DNA of 64,000 bases. Source: Pseudoalteromonas sp. DL-6. GTDB taxonomy: Bacteria > Pseudomonadota > Gammaproteobacteria > Enterobacterales > Alteromonadaceae. Shown here piece after piece: positions 1-10,374 of the stretch. The stretch spans positions 434,001 to 498,000 of the forward strand of contig NZ_CP019770.1 of NCBI RefSeq assembly GCF_004328665.1. The letters run 5' to 3'. The position numbers and the translations under genes were made by a program. Position 1 is the first letter of the stretch. Each line of letters begins with the position of its first letter. The notes below the pieces were generated by a model. The model made no database searches. It was not told where the DNA came from and saw nothing but the letters and a program-made list of their open reading frames with translations.

Positions 1-707
1 ACGTGAATGTAATCGCGTACGCCAGTACCATCAACCGTGTCGTAGTCATCGCCAAATATAGCAAGCTGCTTTAATTTACCAACCGCAACTTGTGAAATGA
101 AAGGCAATAAATTATTAGGAATACCATTAGGGTCTTCACCAATTAAACCTGACTCATGGGCACCAACAGGATTAAAGTAGCGCAAAATAGCAAACGCAAA
201 GCGCTCATCTGATTTAGCGATATCTTGCAGCATCATTTCAACCATTAGTTTAGAGGTACCATATGGGTTAGTTGTACCGCCAACGGGAAAGTCTTCGCGT
301 ATTGGTAAGCTTGCAGGGTCACCATAAACTGTTGCAGATGAGCTAAATACCAGTTTAAACACACCCGCGTCACGCATTGCATCAACTAGTGTTAATGTAC
401 CTTGTACGTTATTTTGATAATACGCTATTGGTTTGGCTACCGACTCACCAACCGCTTTTAAACCTGCAAAATGAATTACACTATCAATATTATGCTTTGT
501 AAATACCGAGTTTAAAAAGGATTTATCTAAAATATCACCTTGATAAAAAGTAATTGCTTTACCGGTTATTTTTTTCACTCTCTCAAGTGATTCTTCAGAG
601 GAGTTACTTAAGTTATCGATAACGATAACCTCGCTGCCTTGCTGTAAAAGTTCTAAAACGGTGTGTGAGCCAATGTAGCCTGCGCCACCGGTTACTAAAA
701 TTGTCAT
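1..707 (-). CDS. galE: UDP-glucose 4-epimerase, 5' part only
   Basis: Interconverts UDP-glucose and UDP-galactose in the cytoplasm, feeding sugar nucleotides to polysaccharide synthesis. The frame is open from an ATG at 707 to the window edge, giving about 235 of roughly 338 residues; the C-terminus lies outside. The start [16 protein letters not shown] carries the GxxGxxG NAD-binding turn of extended short-chain dehydrogenases. [10 protein letters not shown] and the catalytic YGTSK (YxxxK) are visible further in. A weak purine-rich stretch (AAGGAGC) precedes the ATG. It is transcribed away from the DUF3016 gene across a 239-bp gap. Family assignment is secure; the exact sugar substrate is inferred. 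Confidence 0.93.
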   Translation of the reverse strand, partial: MTILVTGGAGYIGSHTVLELLQQGSEVIVIDNLSNSSEESLERVKKITGKAITFYQGDILDKSFLNSVFTKHNIDSVIHFAGLKAVGESVAKPIAYYQNNVQGTLTLVDAMRDAGVFKLVFSSSATVYGDPASLPIREDFPVGGTTNPYGTSKLMVEMMLQDIAKSDERFAFAILRYFNPVGAHESGLIGEDPNGIPNNLLPFISQVAVGKLKQLAIFGDDYDTVDGTGVRDYIH

Positions 708-946
708 GAATGCTCCTTGGAAACCTCTGTTCAATTACCCTAATTTCACCATAAATAATGAGCTTTTACATGCATTATTTTATTTGCTTTGTAATAGTAA
801 GCTTGCAAACTGTACTTTTGATTACATTTCGTGCAGTTTTAATAACACCTCAGCGTAAAGATTAAGTTATAGTTCATGTGTAATTGCTAAAGTGAAGTAT
901 AGCAATTTGTAATTTACCGTGATTTATATACTCGTTGGAGAAACGT

Positions 947-1435
947 ATGAACTCAGTTAAAAAAATAGCAATGTTGATGTTTATCGCACTACCAAGTGTT
1001 GTTTACGCGGGCGAGGCTCAAGTTAAATGGCATGACTTTAATGATTATCGCGATGTACGCCCATCAAACCAAGCTAAAGGCTCGTACCATAAGCAAATAG
1101 CCAAAAGTATTGATGAACACTTTGCAAAGCTCAGCGAGCAGCTTCCTAAAAATTACACTTTAAAAATTGAAGTAACCGATTTAGATTTAGCCGGAGACGT
1201 TCGCTATGGCGGTGTTAACGAAATTCGGGTGGTTAAACCCATTCACTTTCCACGCATTGAATTTAACTATGTGCTTAGTGATGAAAGTGGCGTTGTCGCA
1301 CAAGAAGATAACGTAAGTCTAAAAGATATGGGTTTTATGGATAAAATTAAAATGGGTCGAGATGAAGCGTTTTACTACGAAAAACGCTTATTAACAGAGT
1401 GGTTTGGTGAGCAAGTTTTACCGCGAATTAAGTAA
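947..1435 (+). CDS. DUF3016 periplasmic protein
   Basis: Function unknown. The 162-residue product starts with a signal peptide (MNSVKKIAMLMFIALPSVVYA, hydrophobic to about residue 21), so it is probably exported. The mature part shows the DUF3016 pattern: W-x-D-F near the start, LP-x-x-Y-x-L, the V-T-D-L-D-L-A-G block and an IRVVKP segment. The frame extends upstream to a TTG at 935, but TTGGAG at 935-940 is the ribosome-binding site of the ATG at 947, which fixes the start. It is a single gene, divergent from galE, with no informative partner. Confidence 0.75.
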   Translation: MNSVKKIAMLMFIALPSVVYAGEAQVKWHDFNDYRDVRPSNQAKGSYHKQIAKSIDEHFAKLSEQLPKNYTLKIEVTDLDLAGDVRYGGVNEIRVVKPIHFPRIEFNYVLSDESGVVAQEDNVSLKDMGFMDKIKMGRDEAFYYEKRLLTEWFGEQVLPRIK

Positions 1436-1488
1436 CATAGCGCAAAACATCTGTTCAACAGGTGTTTTGCGCAGTAAGCCCAGAGTGC

Positions 1489-1779
1489 TTACTTAAAGGT
1501 GGCCAACAAGGTTAGTAAGTTTTGTAGTTTAATAACTGCTTGTTTTAGCTTTTCTTCATCAAAACCGTCGCTCGATAAGCTTTCTACATCAGCGGCAACG
1601 TCTAAAACGTAAGGCTTAAAGCGTTTAGCTTCAAAGCTAAATCCAGCGTCCTCGGCAAATAAGGCTTTAAATTTTCCGTGGCCTTGCTGTTGTAACTCAT
1701 CGAGTTTTTTATCAGCATCAAGCGCCTGACGGTAAACAATTTTTAAGTTGGCGTTGAGTTGTTCAATTATAGAATCCAT
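1489..1779 (-). CDS. Small helical protein, possibly PriC-like
   Basis: A 96-residue, charged, leucine-rich protein without signal peptide or membrane segment, probably all-helical. The stretch KFKALFAEDAGFSFEAKRF followed by Y-x-x-x-V and a leucine-rich tail loosely resembles the F-x-x-x-LF...F-x-x-Y pattern of primosomal protein PriC. It is much shorter than PriC (about 175 residues), so this is only a hint. The start ATG at 1779 is preceded by AGGAAAACC. It ends facing the DUF3016 gene and has no operon partner. The gene is probably real (good start, conserved-looking composition); the function is unassigned. Confidence 0.5.
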   Translation of the reverse strand: MDSIIEQLNANLKIVYRQALDADKKLDELQQQGHGKFKALFAEDAGFSFEAKRFKPYVLDVAADVESLSSDGFDEEKLKQAVIKLQNLLTLLATFK

Positions 1780-1895
1780 GGTTTTCCTAAAGCTTAGTGC
1801 AATGTTGCCGATATATACTTAAGTGGGTTGGTAAAGTAATTTACCAATTCAGCGACTATAATACGTGTATTACATTTAAATGTCAGGTGTGAGTT

Positions 1896-2105
1896 ATGAA
1901 TATATCAGGTGGAAATCTACCTACAATGCCTGGTGCAGGCCAAGGCGCAGAGGTTTTAACTGCTGCTTTAGCTAAAAAGCAACAGCAAGCTGATGGCGCC
2001 GCTGCACTCGCGCTTATTGAAGGTGCTACACAATCTTCAAGTGCGCAAACACCGGCTAAGTCGGTTACTGCAACACTTGGAAATAATGTAAACGTGTATG
2101 TTTAA
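1896..2105 (+). CDS. YjfB-like small protein
   Basis: A 69-residue protein: Gly/Pro-rich start, Ala/Gln-rich helical middle (AALAKKQQQADGAAALALIEGA) and a C-terminal LGNNVNVYV. This layout, with the Lx(N/Q)xxx tail, resembles the YjfB 'putative motility protein' family (PF14070), whose role is unproven. The ATG at 1896 follows GGTGTGAG as ribosome-binding site. Its last four bases (2102-2105) overlap the 3' end of epmB on the other strand, so the two genes converge without a terminator between them. The family link is tentative. Confidence 0.5.
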   Translation: MNISGGNLPTMPGAGQGAEVLTAALAKKQQQADGAAALALIEGATQSSSAQTPAKSVTATLGNNVNVYV

Positions 2106-3115
2106 ATAAGTTTGAGATCAATGGGGGTTTTACTTTTTTGACCACCAATTTCTCTTACTAATTTAGGCACTAAAAATCCTGGCAGGGCTTCTAAAAGCTC
2201 TGCCATTATTTTTATGGCCTGCGCCTCATCTATATCAAAATGACTTGCGCCTTCTACCTTATCCAGTAAGTGTAAGTAATAAGGCATTACGTCTGCATCA
2301 AATAACGCTTCACTTAAGTTAATTTGTGCATCGAGCTTATCGTTAACATCTTTTAAAATAACCGCCTGATTCAATAACAGTACATTGGCTTGTTTTAGCA
2401 TCTTCATGGCGTCTTTAAAGTCATTATCTATTTCGTTAGCATGGTTAATATGGTTCACGAATATAATTTTTAGTGGTGACTTTGCTAATCTTTCACATAA
2501 TTGTTCAGTAATGCGTGCAGGAATAACAACGGGTAATCGGCTGTGTATGCGCATCCGTTTTATTTGTGGTATTTGCTCAAGCTCATCTAAAAACCAGCTT
2601 ATGGCATCGTCTTTGGCCATTAAGGGGTCGCCACCACTTAAAATCACTTCGTTAATATTTTTATCCGATTTTATATAACTCAATGCATCAATAAGGCTGC
2701 GTTTATTCAGTTGGTTTTCTTGATAGGGGAAGTGTCTTCTAAAACAATAACGGCAATTTACTGCACAACCGGTTTTAAACATGACTAAAACACGCGATTT
2801 ATACTTATGCAATAGACCTGGTTGATTGTTATCTTGTTCAAGTAGCGGATCTTTATTAAACCCCGACTTAGTTAAAAATTCTTGATGGCGAGGCATAACT
2901 TGCAGCAATAAAGGGTCATTTGCATCGCCGTGATGAATTTTTTTTATAAAAGGCAATGGCACACGAACAGGAAACAAGCTACGAGCTTTTATGTCGTTTT
3001 CATGGACTTGGCTCGATAAACCAACCATTTCTAACAGCACTTTTGGGCAGGTAACTACATTTGCTAATTCTTTTTGCCAGTTTTTATGCAAATTTGCTTC
3101 ATTTCTTTGTATCAT
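2102..3115 (-). CDS. epmB: EF-P (R)-beta-lysylation protein EpmB (lysine 2,3-aminomutase)
   Basis: Radical-SAM, PLP-dependent enzyme that turns (S)-alpha-lysine into (R)-beta-lysine, the group EpmA attaches to elongation factor P. The 337-residue product holds the cluster motif CAVNCRYC (CxxxCxxC) near residues 117-124, an SGGDPL motif, and the C-terminal VREIGGQKSKTP segment typical of the family. The upstream GTG at 3121 is in frame, but ATG 3115 gives MIQRNEAN. No clear ribosome-binding site is visible for either. It is divergent from efp with about 40 bp between starts, and epmA follows efp, so the EF-P module is clustered. Confidence 0.93.
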   Translation of the reverse strand: MIQRNEANLHKNWQKELANVVTCPKVLLEMVGLSSQVHENDIKARSLFPVRVPLPFIKKIHHGDANDPLLLQVMPRHQEFLTKSGFNKDPLLEQDNNQPGLLHKYKSRVLVMFKTGCAVNCRYCFRRHFPYQENQLNKRSLIDALSYIKSDKNINEVILSGGDPLMAKDDAISWFLDELEQIPQIKRMRIHSRLPVVIPARITEQLCERLAKSPLKIIFVNHINHANEIDNDFKDAMKMLKQANVLLLNQAVILKDVNDKLDAQINLSEALFDADVMPYYLHLLDKVEGASHFDIDEAQAIKIMAELLEALPGFLVPKLVREIGGQKSKTPIDLKLI

Positions 3116-3155
3116 TGGCACGTAGATTACTCGAAAAATATAAATAGAGGAAACG

Positions 3156-3722
3156 ATGGCGAATTATAGCACCAACGAGTTCAAGGGCGGCCTAAAAATT
3201 ATGATGGACGGCGAACCTTGCAGTATCTTAGAAAATGAAATGGTAAAACCGGGTAAAGGCCAAGCGTTTAACCGTGTTCGTATCCGTAAGCTTATCTCTG
3301 GCAAGGTACTTGAAAAAACCTTTAAATCGGGTGAATCGGTTGAAGGTGCTGATGTAATGGATACCGATTTAGCGTACCTATACACAGACGGTGAATTTTG
3401 GCATTTCATGAACAATGAAACATTTGAACAAATCGCTGCTGACGAAAAAGCACTGGGCGATGCTGGTAAATGGTTAGTTGAAAACGATGTATGTACTATT
3501 ACATTATGGAACGGCAGCCCAATTGCTGTAACTCCACCAAACTTTGTTGAGCTTGAGATCACTGAAACTGATCCGGGCCTTAAAGGTGATACAGCGGGCA
3601 CGGGTGGTAAACCAGCAACGCTTAGCACAGGTGCTGTAGTACGTGTTCCATTATTCGTACAAATTGGCGAAGTGATTAAAGTAGACACTCGTAATGGTGA
3701 ATACGTGAGCCGTGTTAAGTAA
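3156..3722 (+). CDS. efp: Elongation factor P
   Basis: Binds ribosomes stalled at consecutive prolines and promotes peptide-bond formation. The 188-residue length matches the family. Lys34 in VKPGKGQAF lies at the tip of the N-terminal KOW-like domain and is the site beta-lysylated by EpmA/EpmB. The C-terminal OB domain ends [18 protein letters not shown] precedes the ATG. A rho-independent terminator (3745-3773) lies in the 60-bp gap to epmA, so read-through is probably partial. EpmC, the hydroxylase of the enterobacterial pathway, is not in this window. Confidence 0.97.
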   Translation: MANYSTNEFKGGLKIMMDGEPCSILENEMVKPGKGQAFNRVRIRKLISGKVLEKTFKSGESVEGADVMDTDLAYLYTDGEFWHFMNNETFEQIAADEKALGDAGKWLVENDVCTITLWNGSPIAVTPPNFVELEITETDPGLKGDTAGTGGKPATLSTGAVVRVPLFVQIGEVIKVDTRNGEYVSRVK

Positions 3723-3744
3723 GCAGTAACACGCCTTATTAATT

Positions 3745-3773
3745 AAATCCCGGCTTAAGCTGGGATTTTTTTT
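3745..3773 (+). terminator. Terminator between efp and epmA
   Basis: Inverted repeat AATCCCGGC / GCTGGGATT with a TTAA loop (one G-T pair), followed by a run of T. The T-run overlaps the TTGGAG ribosome-binding site of epmA, so the hairpin could also influence epmA translation (inference). Confidence 0.8.
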
Positions 3774-3782
3774 GGAGAAAAT

Positions 3783-4757
3783 ATGTCAGCAGATCTTTGG
3801 AAGCCGAGTGCCAGCATAGAAATACTTAAGCAACGCGCAGCAATTATGCGCAGCATTCGGGAATTCTTTTATGAGCGTAATGTAATGGAAGTCGAAACAC
3901 CGAGTTTAAGTGCTGCCAGTGTAACCGATGTGCATTTAGCCAGCTTTAATACTACATTTGTGGGCCCAGGCCATGCTGGTGGGCTACCCCTGTTTTTGCA
4001 AACATCTCCAGAGTTTGCGATGAAACGCTTGTTAGCAGCTGGCTCAGGCGCTATTTTCCAGCTTTGTAAGGCATTTAGAAATGAAGAAGCAGGGAGTCAT
4101 CATAATCCTGAATTTACTATGCTCGAATGGTATCGGCCTGGGTTTGACGAATTTGCTTTAATGGACGAAATAGATGAGCTAATGCAGCTCATTCTTGAGG
4201 TTGCTCCTGCAGAGCGCGTTACCTACCAACAGGCATTTGAACGCGCGTTAGGGGTCGATCCATTAACTGCCTCTATCACGCAGTTACAACAACTCGCATG
4301 CGATCATGGCTTTGCTGATATTGCTAAAAACGAGACTCATAAAGATACCTTGCTGCAATTATTATTTTGTATGAAAGTAGAGCCGACTATTGGCCAAGAA
4401 ATCCCCTGTTTTGTGTATCACTTTCCGGCATCACAAGCGGCACTGGCACAAATTTGTGAACACGATGAGCGTGTAGCAGGGCGCTTTGAGTTGTATTACA
4501 AAAATATGGAGCTGGCTAACGGCTTTAATGAACTCACTAATGCTAAAGAACAAGCAAAAAGGTTTAACGAAGATAACACCTACCGTGCTGCTAACGGCTT
4601 AAAGCAGGTTCCTATGGATACGCGTTTAATTGCAGCATTGGAACATGGTTTAGAGCAATGTGCGGGGGTTGCATTAGGGATTGATAGACTCGTGATGCTA
4701 GCAACCAATAAACAAAAAATAAAAGAAGTGATAACGTTTGATGTGACCAGAGCTTAA
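3783..4757 (+). CDS. epmA: EF-P--(R)-beta-lysine ligase EpmA
   Basis: Class II lysyl-tRNA-synthetase paralogue that activates (R)-beta-lysine and attaches it to Lys34 of EF-P. The 324-residue product contains only the catalytic core and lacks the N-terminal anticodon-binding domain of LysRS (about 500 residues), which distinguishes EpmA. Motif 2 is visible as [20 protein letters not shown] and motif 3 as [12 protein letters not shown] near the C-terminus. The start ATG is preceded by TTGGAGAAAAT. It lies directly downstream of efp and close to epmB, supporting the assignment. Confidence 0.95.
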   Translation: MSADLWKPSASIEILKQRAAIMRSIREFFYERNVMEVETPSLSAASVTDVHLASFNTTFVGPGHAGGLPLFLQTSPEFAMKRLLAAGSGAIFQLCKAFRNEEAGSHHNPEFTMLEWYRPGFDEFALMDEIDELMQLILEVAPAERVTYQQAFERALGVDPLTASITQLQQLACDHGFADIAKNETHKDTLLQLLFCMKVEPTIGQEIPCFVYHFPASQAALAQICEHDERVAGRFELYYKNMELANGFNELTNAKEQAKRFNEDNTYRAANGLKQVPMDTRLIAALEHGLEQCAGVALGIDRLVMLATNKQKIKEVITFDVTRA

Positions 4758-4795
4758 AGCAGCTAATTGCTTTTAGCGGTCAGCTATCAGATAAA

Positions 4796-4827
4796 AAACA
4801 CCGCGTTTGCATTAAACGCGGTGTTTT
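4796..4827. terminator. Bidirectional terminator, epmA / TonB receptor
   Basis: AAACACCGCGTTT and AAACGCGGTGTTT flank a five-base loop, with A-runs and T-runs on both sides, so it can act for both converging genes. The same CACCGCGT core recurs in the terminators at 14.7 kb and 29.1 kb. Short 7-bp-spaced motifs flank it (4771-4791 and about 4834-4853). Confidence 0.85.
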
Positions 4828-4858
4828 CTATTCTCGAACTGACAACTGGTTCGCTGTA

Positions 4859-6958
4859 TTACAGATTAAGCGTAAACGTAACGCCGGCCACACGTGGCTC
4901 ACCTAGTTGAATGTAAGTTTGGCTTGTATAACCATCTAACGGGTTGTTACCAAATTCAAAGCCGCGAGTTGGAACGGTTTCATCAAACACATTACGTGCC
5001 CACGCGCGCACGGCCCAGCTTTCAGCCTCGTAACCAAGGCTTGCATTCACTAAGTTTGTATTTGGAGCTTGTGCATTATGGCTGTCTGAGAAGTAATAAT
5101 CATCTTTGCCTTCAACACCTAACATAGCATATAGCTCATCAGTAACATTGTAGCGTGCACTAAATGCGTATTGATATTTAGGTGCTTGTGCTTGCTCGCG
5201 GCCATCTTGGTTTAAGCCCGATTTAGTTACAAAGTCGTTTATTTTCGTATCTAAATAGCCAGCGCTACCGCTAATGAGTAAATTATCAGTAAGTAAGTAG
5301 CTGCCTTCAATTTCAAGACCGTAGTTGCTGCCAGAGCTGGCATTGGCGACATAACCGGTAAATTGTTGATCTGATACTTGCCACGACTTTAATTGAATAT
5401 TATCGCGATGCATATAAAAAGCAGCTAAACGCAGGGTAAACTTGTCATCTAGCGATGAGCCTTTAACACCAAACTCACCACTCCATAAGTACTCAGGGTC
5501 AAAGCTGGTATGCTGTTTGAAAAAATCAGCATCTAAACTTAAACCTTCATCTTTTGCTTTTGCTAGCGCTTCGGAATTAATACCACCGGCTTTGTAACCG
5601 CGCGTAATACTGGTATAAATCATGGTGCGGTCAATAACTTGGTATTCAATTGCAATTTTACCACCGAGCATAATATCGTCAGTTTCTTCACTAAAGCCGT
5701 TACTATCGGCGTAATCACCTTGATATTGCTCAACTCGTAAACCAGTAATAAGCGTAGTTTTTGGGCCTATTGATGTGGCTAATTGGCCATAAGCTGCAAT
5801 GTTATTAGTTTCATAGGTTGAAGCAAACGGATTGGCTAACCACGTATATTGACGCTCTAAATCCACATCACGGTTTTGATAGTAAATACCCGCAACCCAG
5901 TTACCTGCTTTACCAGTAAATTTCAGGTCGAGCGCTTGATCATCACGATCGCGGCTATAAATATCTGTTGAACTATAACCATCAGGATGTAAACCGGCGG
6001 CACATAATTGCGGCTTATTAGTATCGTTACACACCCAGTCTTCATCAAAGCTATAAAAAAGTTCTGTATCAATGGCTGAAAGGTTTAAGCTGACATCAAA
6101 GGTATCAAAACCAGTGTAAGTATTATTCAGGCCAATAGCATAACTTTGTTGATTATCTTCGCCTGGTTGATCAGCAAGACTGTTGCGAGAATTATCAAGA
6201 GTAAATGCATCGTAGCCGTTATTAATATCGATATAATGCAGGTTAAGTTCTGAATTTAAATGAGCTGTGAGTTGGCTGTTTAATTTAAAGCGTGCAACTT
6301 GCTCATCTTGATCTTGAGTGGGTTTATCTAAATAAAGGTTGTCTACGTAGCCGTCAGACTTTCTGCGAAAGTAGCTAACGCGGGCACTGGTGTCATCTGT
6401 TAAGCCTGTACTAGCAGCAAGGCCTGCTTCGTGGCTGTTATAAGTGCCAGCACCTAAATGTAATTTTAAGCTAGGATCGCTGGTTGCATTAGCTGATTGC
6501 ATTTGGATCATGCCCGCCATGCCATCTGCACCAAAACGCGTACCTTGAGGACCACGGTAAATTTCTACTTGGTCAATATCAAACAATAATGAACTACCAC
6601 CTAAGCCTGAATAATTAATACCGTCAATTACTAAGCCCACAGATGGGTTTATCGGGTCAACAAACTGCGAGCGTAAACCGACACCGCGAATTTGAATATA
6701 ACGACCGCGAGACGCACCAGCAGCAAAGTTTACATTGGCTGCACTGGCTAACATTTCGTCTAAATACGTTGCACCACGTTGATTCATTTCATTTTCAGAA
6801 AATAAGCTGGCACTGGCGCTTAATGTTTGAATGCTTTCTTGCTGAAAGTCACCGGTAACAATGATTTTCTCTAGTTCGGTGTCATCTGCGTTAGCATATA
6901 TAGGTGCTGCGAACAGGGGTAATAACGTGGCTGTAATTAAAGACAAACGTAGGTTCAT
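4859..6958 (-). CDS. TonB-dependent outer-membrane receptor
   Basis: A 699-residue ligand-gated outer-membrane barrel energised by TonB. Signal peptide MNLRLSLITATLLPLFAAPIYA, then a TonB box (EKIIVTG), a plug domain (YIQIRGVGL, QVEIYRGPQGTRFGADGMAG) and a long barrel ending in FTLNL with terminal Leu. The frame also opens six codons upstream at 6976, but GGAG there lies ahead of the second ATG, so 6958 is preferred. A cysteine pair (WVCNDTNKPQLC) probably closes an extracellular loop. The substrate cannot be read: no TonB/ExbBD, siderophore, vitamin or glycan genes adjoin it, and no Fur or riboswitch site was recognised upstream. Confidence 0.88.
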   Translation of the reverse strand: MNLRLSLITATLLPLFAAPIYANADDTELEKIIVTGDFQQESIQTLSASASLFSENEMNQRGATYLDEMLASAANVNFAAGASRGRYIQIRGVGLRSQFVDPINPSVGLVIDGINYSGLGGSSLLFDIDQVEIYRGPQGTRFGADGMAGMIQMQSANATSDPSLKLHLGAGTYNSHEAGLAASTGLTDDTSARVSYFRRKSDGYVDNLYLDKPTQDQDEQVARFKLNSQLTAHLNSELNLHYIDINNGYDAFTLDNSRNSLADQPGEDNQQSYAIGLNNTYTGFDTFDVSLNLSAIDTELFYSFDEDWVCNDTNKPQLCAAGLHPDGYSSTDIYSRDRDDQALDLKFTGKAGNWVAGIYYQNRDVDLERQYTWLANPFASTYETNNIAAYGQLATSIGPKTTLITGLRVEQYQGDYADSNGFSEETDDIMLGGKIAIEYQVIDRTMIYTSITRGYKAGGINSEALAKAKDEGLSLDADFFKQHTSFDPEYLWSGEFGVKGSSLDDKFTLRLAAFYMHRDNIQLKSWQVSDQQFTGYVANASSGSNYGLEIEGSYLLTDNLLISGSAGYLDTKINDFVTKSGLNQDGREQAQAPKYQYAFSARYNVTDELYAMLGVEGKDDYYFSDSHNAQAPNTNLVNASLGYEAESWAVRAWARNVFDETVPTRGFEFGNNPLDGYTSQTYIQLGEPRVAGVTFTLNL

Positions 6959-7060
6959 TAGGTTACTTAACTCCATTTTAGGGACTCGTATGGTAGCAAT
7001 TATTTCAACACTTGTGCTATAAACGCGACAATTATACGTTAAATAATTGGGATTACTAAT

Positions 7061-7459
7061 ATGGCCTTTAAAGTAGACTTTAAGGTGCGCGACTACGAAT
7101 GTGACTTACAAGGTATTGTAAATAACAGTGTTTATTTTAATTATCTTGAGCACGCTCGCCACGAGTTTTTATACGCACACGGCGTTGATTTTGCACAGCT
7201 TGCAAAAGATAAAATTAACTTAGTGGTGATGCGCAGTGAAATGGATTACAAACATTCCCTATTGCCTGGAGATGAGTTTTATGTGGCGGTAGAGCCTGTG
7301 CGTATTAGTCGTCTTAAGTTTGCATTTAAACAAACGGTAGTGCGCAAACAAGATGAAAAAGTGATGCTCAATGCCTTAGTTATTGGTACATCAGTTAATG
7401 AAAGAGGTCGTCCATTTTTACCACCACAGATAGATGACTTATTCCAAGCCGTTGCATAG
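7061..7459 (+). CDS. Acyl-CoA thioesterase, hotdog fold (YbgC/FadM-like)
   Basis: Hydrolyses acyl-CoA thioesters; the physiological substrate is unknown. The 132-residue length fits a single hotdog domain. The N-terminal signature D-Y-E-C-D-L-Q-G-I-V-N-N-S-V-Y-F-N-Y-L-E matches the 4-hydroxybenzoyl-CoA thioesterase group, with the conserved Asp and NN-x-x-Y of the central helix. No signal peptide, so it is cytoplasmic. It is divergent from the TonB receptor and is followed by a separately transcribed lipoprotein gene. It is not next to tol-pal, so calling it ybgC is not justified. Confidence 0.82.
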   Translation: MAFKVDFKVRDYECDLQGIVNNSVYFNYLEHARHEFLYAHGVDFAQLAKDKINLVVMRSEMDYKHSLLPGDEFYVAVEPVRISRLKFAFKQTVVRKQDEKVMLNALVIGTSVNERGRPFLPPQIDDLFQAVA

Positions 7460-7574
7460 TTTTAAATAGCATGAATTTTAAACAAAAATTTACATTTAAA
7501 ATATGCATTTTTAACGGATAAACCTGACAAATATTGATACTATTACATTAATTAGACACTAAGTTTGTAATAAC

Positions 7575-7973
7575 ATGAAATTAGCAGCAATACCGATGCT
7601 TATAATCGGTTTATGTGTTGGTTGCGCATCAACAGGGACAGTTACCACTGAGCAGCTAAAATATACACAATGGCAATTATCAAAGGTTGATGATTTGGCC
7701 ATTCCCGCGTCCTTTAAAGCATCAATGAGCTTTATCGATGCGCTACAAATAAACGGCTTTACCGGATGTAATAAGTTCTTTGGTGAAGGCTCACTTGAAG
7801 ACAGTAGCCTGAGCGTAAGCAAATTAGGTATGACACGTAAATCATGTGGCCCTGAACTGGATGAGTTTGAACAACAGTTTTTACAGGCTCTGCAGCAAGG
7901 TGCAGTGCTTAACATGCAAGACCAAACATTGGTAATGCAAGCTGAACAAAAATTTGTGTTTATCCCAAAATAA
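7575..7973 (+). CDS. META-domain lipoprotein (HslJ-like)
   Basis: A 132-residue protein with a lipoprotein-type signal (MKLAAIPMLIIGLCVGC, cleavage before the Cys). The mature part resembles the META/HslJ domain: W-x-L near the start, the INGFTGCNKFFG turn and G-x-T-x-K-SC. In E. coli HslJ is a heat-inducible envelope lipoprotein linked to novobiocin resistance; the biochemical role is unresolved. The -3 position of the lipobox is Cys rather than Leu, slightly unusual. The gene stands alone, about 100 bp upstream of the thiamin riboswitch region and in the same direction. Confidence 0.7.
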   Translation: MKLAAIPMLIIGLCVGCASTGTVTTEQLKYTQWQLSKVDDLAIPASFKASMSFIDALQINGFTGCNKFFGEGSLEDSSLSVSKLGMTRKSCGPELDEFEQQFLQALQQGAVLNMQDQTLVMQAEQKFVFIPK

Positions 7974-7998
7974 TTTTTGAGTTTTGAAAAACAGCCCC

Positions 7999-8027
7999 TT
8001 GCAGGGAATTTTCAACTGGCGTACACT
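7999..8027 (+). promoter_or_regulatory. Possible promoter of the thiamin operon
   Basis: TTGCAG (7999-8004), a 17-bp spacer and TACACT (8022-8027) sit about 50 bp upstream of the TPP aptamer. The hexamers match consensus only partly, so this is a spacing-based suggestion. Confidence 0.3.
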
Positions 8028-8076
8028 CGTCGCAGATTTGATCAAAACATTATCAAATCAACGAACAATTCAAATA

Positions 8077-8199
8077 CTTGTCGGAGTGCCTAAGTTTTAT
8101 TTAGGCTGAGATCGCGAAAGCGGGATCCGTGAACCTGATCAGGTTAATACCTGCGTAGGGAACAAGCTGCCTAACTAGGACGCTTGTGCGTCTTTTTTT
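8077..8199 (+). ncRNA. TPP riboswitch (THI element) with terminator
   Basis: Senses thiamin pyrophosphate and controls thiC and downstream genes in cis. The aptamer shows the conserved GGCTGAGA (about 8104-8111), the ACCTGATC / GGTTAATACC block and GCGTAGGGAA near 8153-8162. CTTG (8077-8080) can pair with CAAG (8163-8166) as P1. A terminator hairpin GACGC-TTGT-GCGTC followed by seven T (8179-8199) lies just after it, so control by premature termination is likely. A further 120 bp separates it from thiC. The aptamer identity is strong; the switching mechanism is inferred. Confidence 0.93.
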
Positions 8200-8316
8200 A
8201 TGCGCACAAAAAAGCAACCTCCGTCTTAGGCCGCAAAGTCGCATAAAGCTACTTTACGATCTTTCTCTATTCCTCAGCGGAATATCTGACAAGACAACCC
8301 TTTAGCAATGAGGTAA

Positions 8317-10272
<1,956 letters not shown>

Positions 10273-10278
10273 AATAGT

Positions 10279-10355
10279 TGCGGGTTGCGAGCATCGAGTA
10301 GCGAAATGTTTATCTTAGCATCTTGTTGCTCGAAGCCAGAGACTCGTAGCTCGTA
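10279..10355. repeat. Degenerate inverted heptad repeats between thiC and thiO
   Basis: Three units read on the + strand (10279-10299, e.g. TGCGGGT, TGCGAGC) face five units on the - strand (10321-10355 read in reverse, e.g. TACGAGC, TTCGAGC). All fit the NNNN-(A/G)-G-N rule of the long arrays elsewhere in the window, with about 20 bp between the arms. Confidence 0.5.
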
Positions 10356-10374
10356 GCTAGATTTAGGAGTGTTT

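Noticed and set aside
3164..3688. Long open frame opposite efp
   Set aside because: It is a codon-usage shadow of efp with no start signal or family resemblance.
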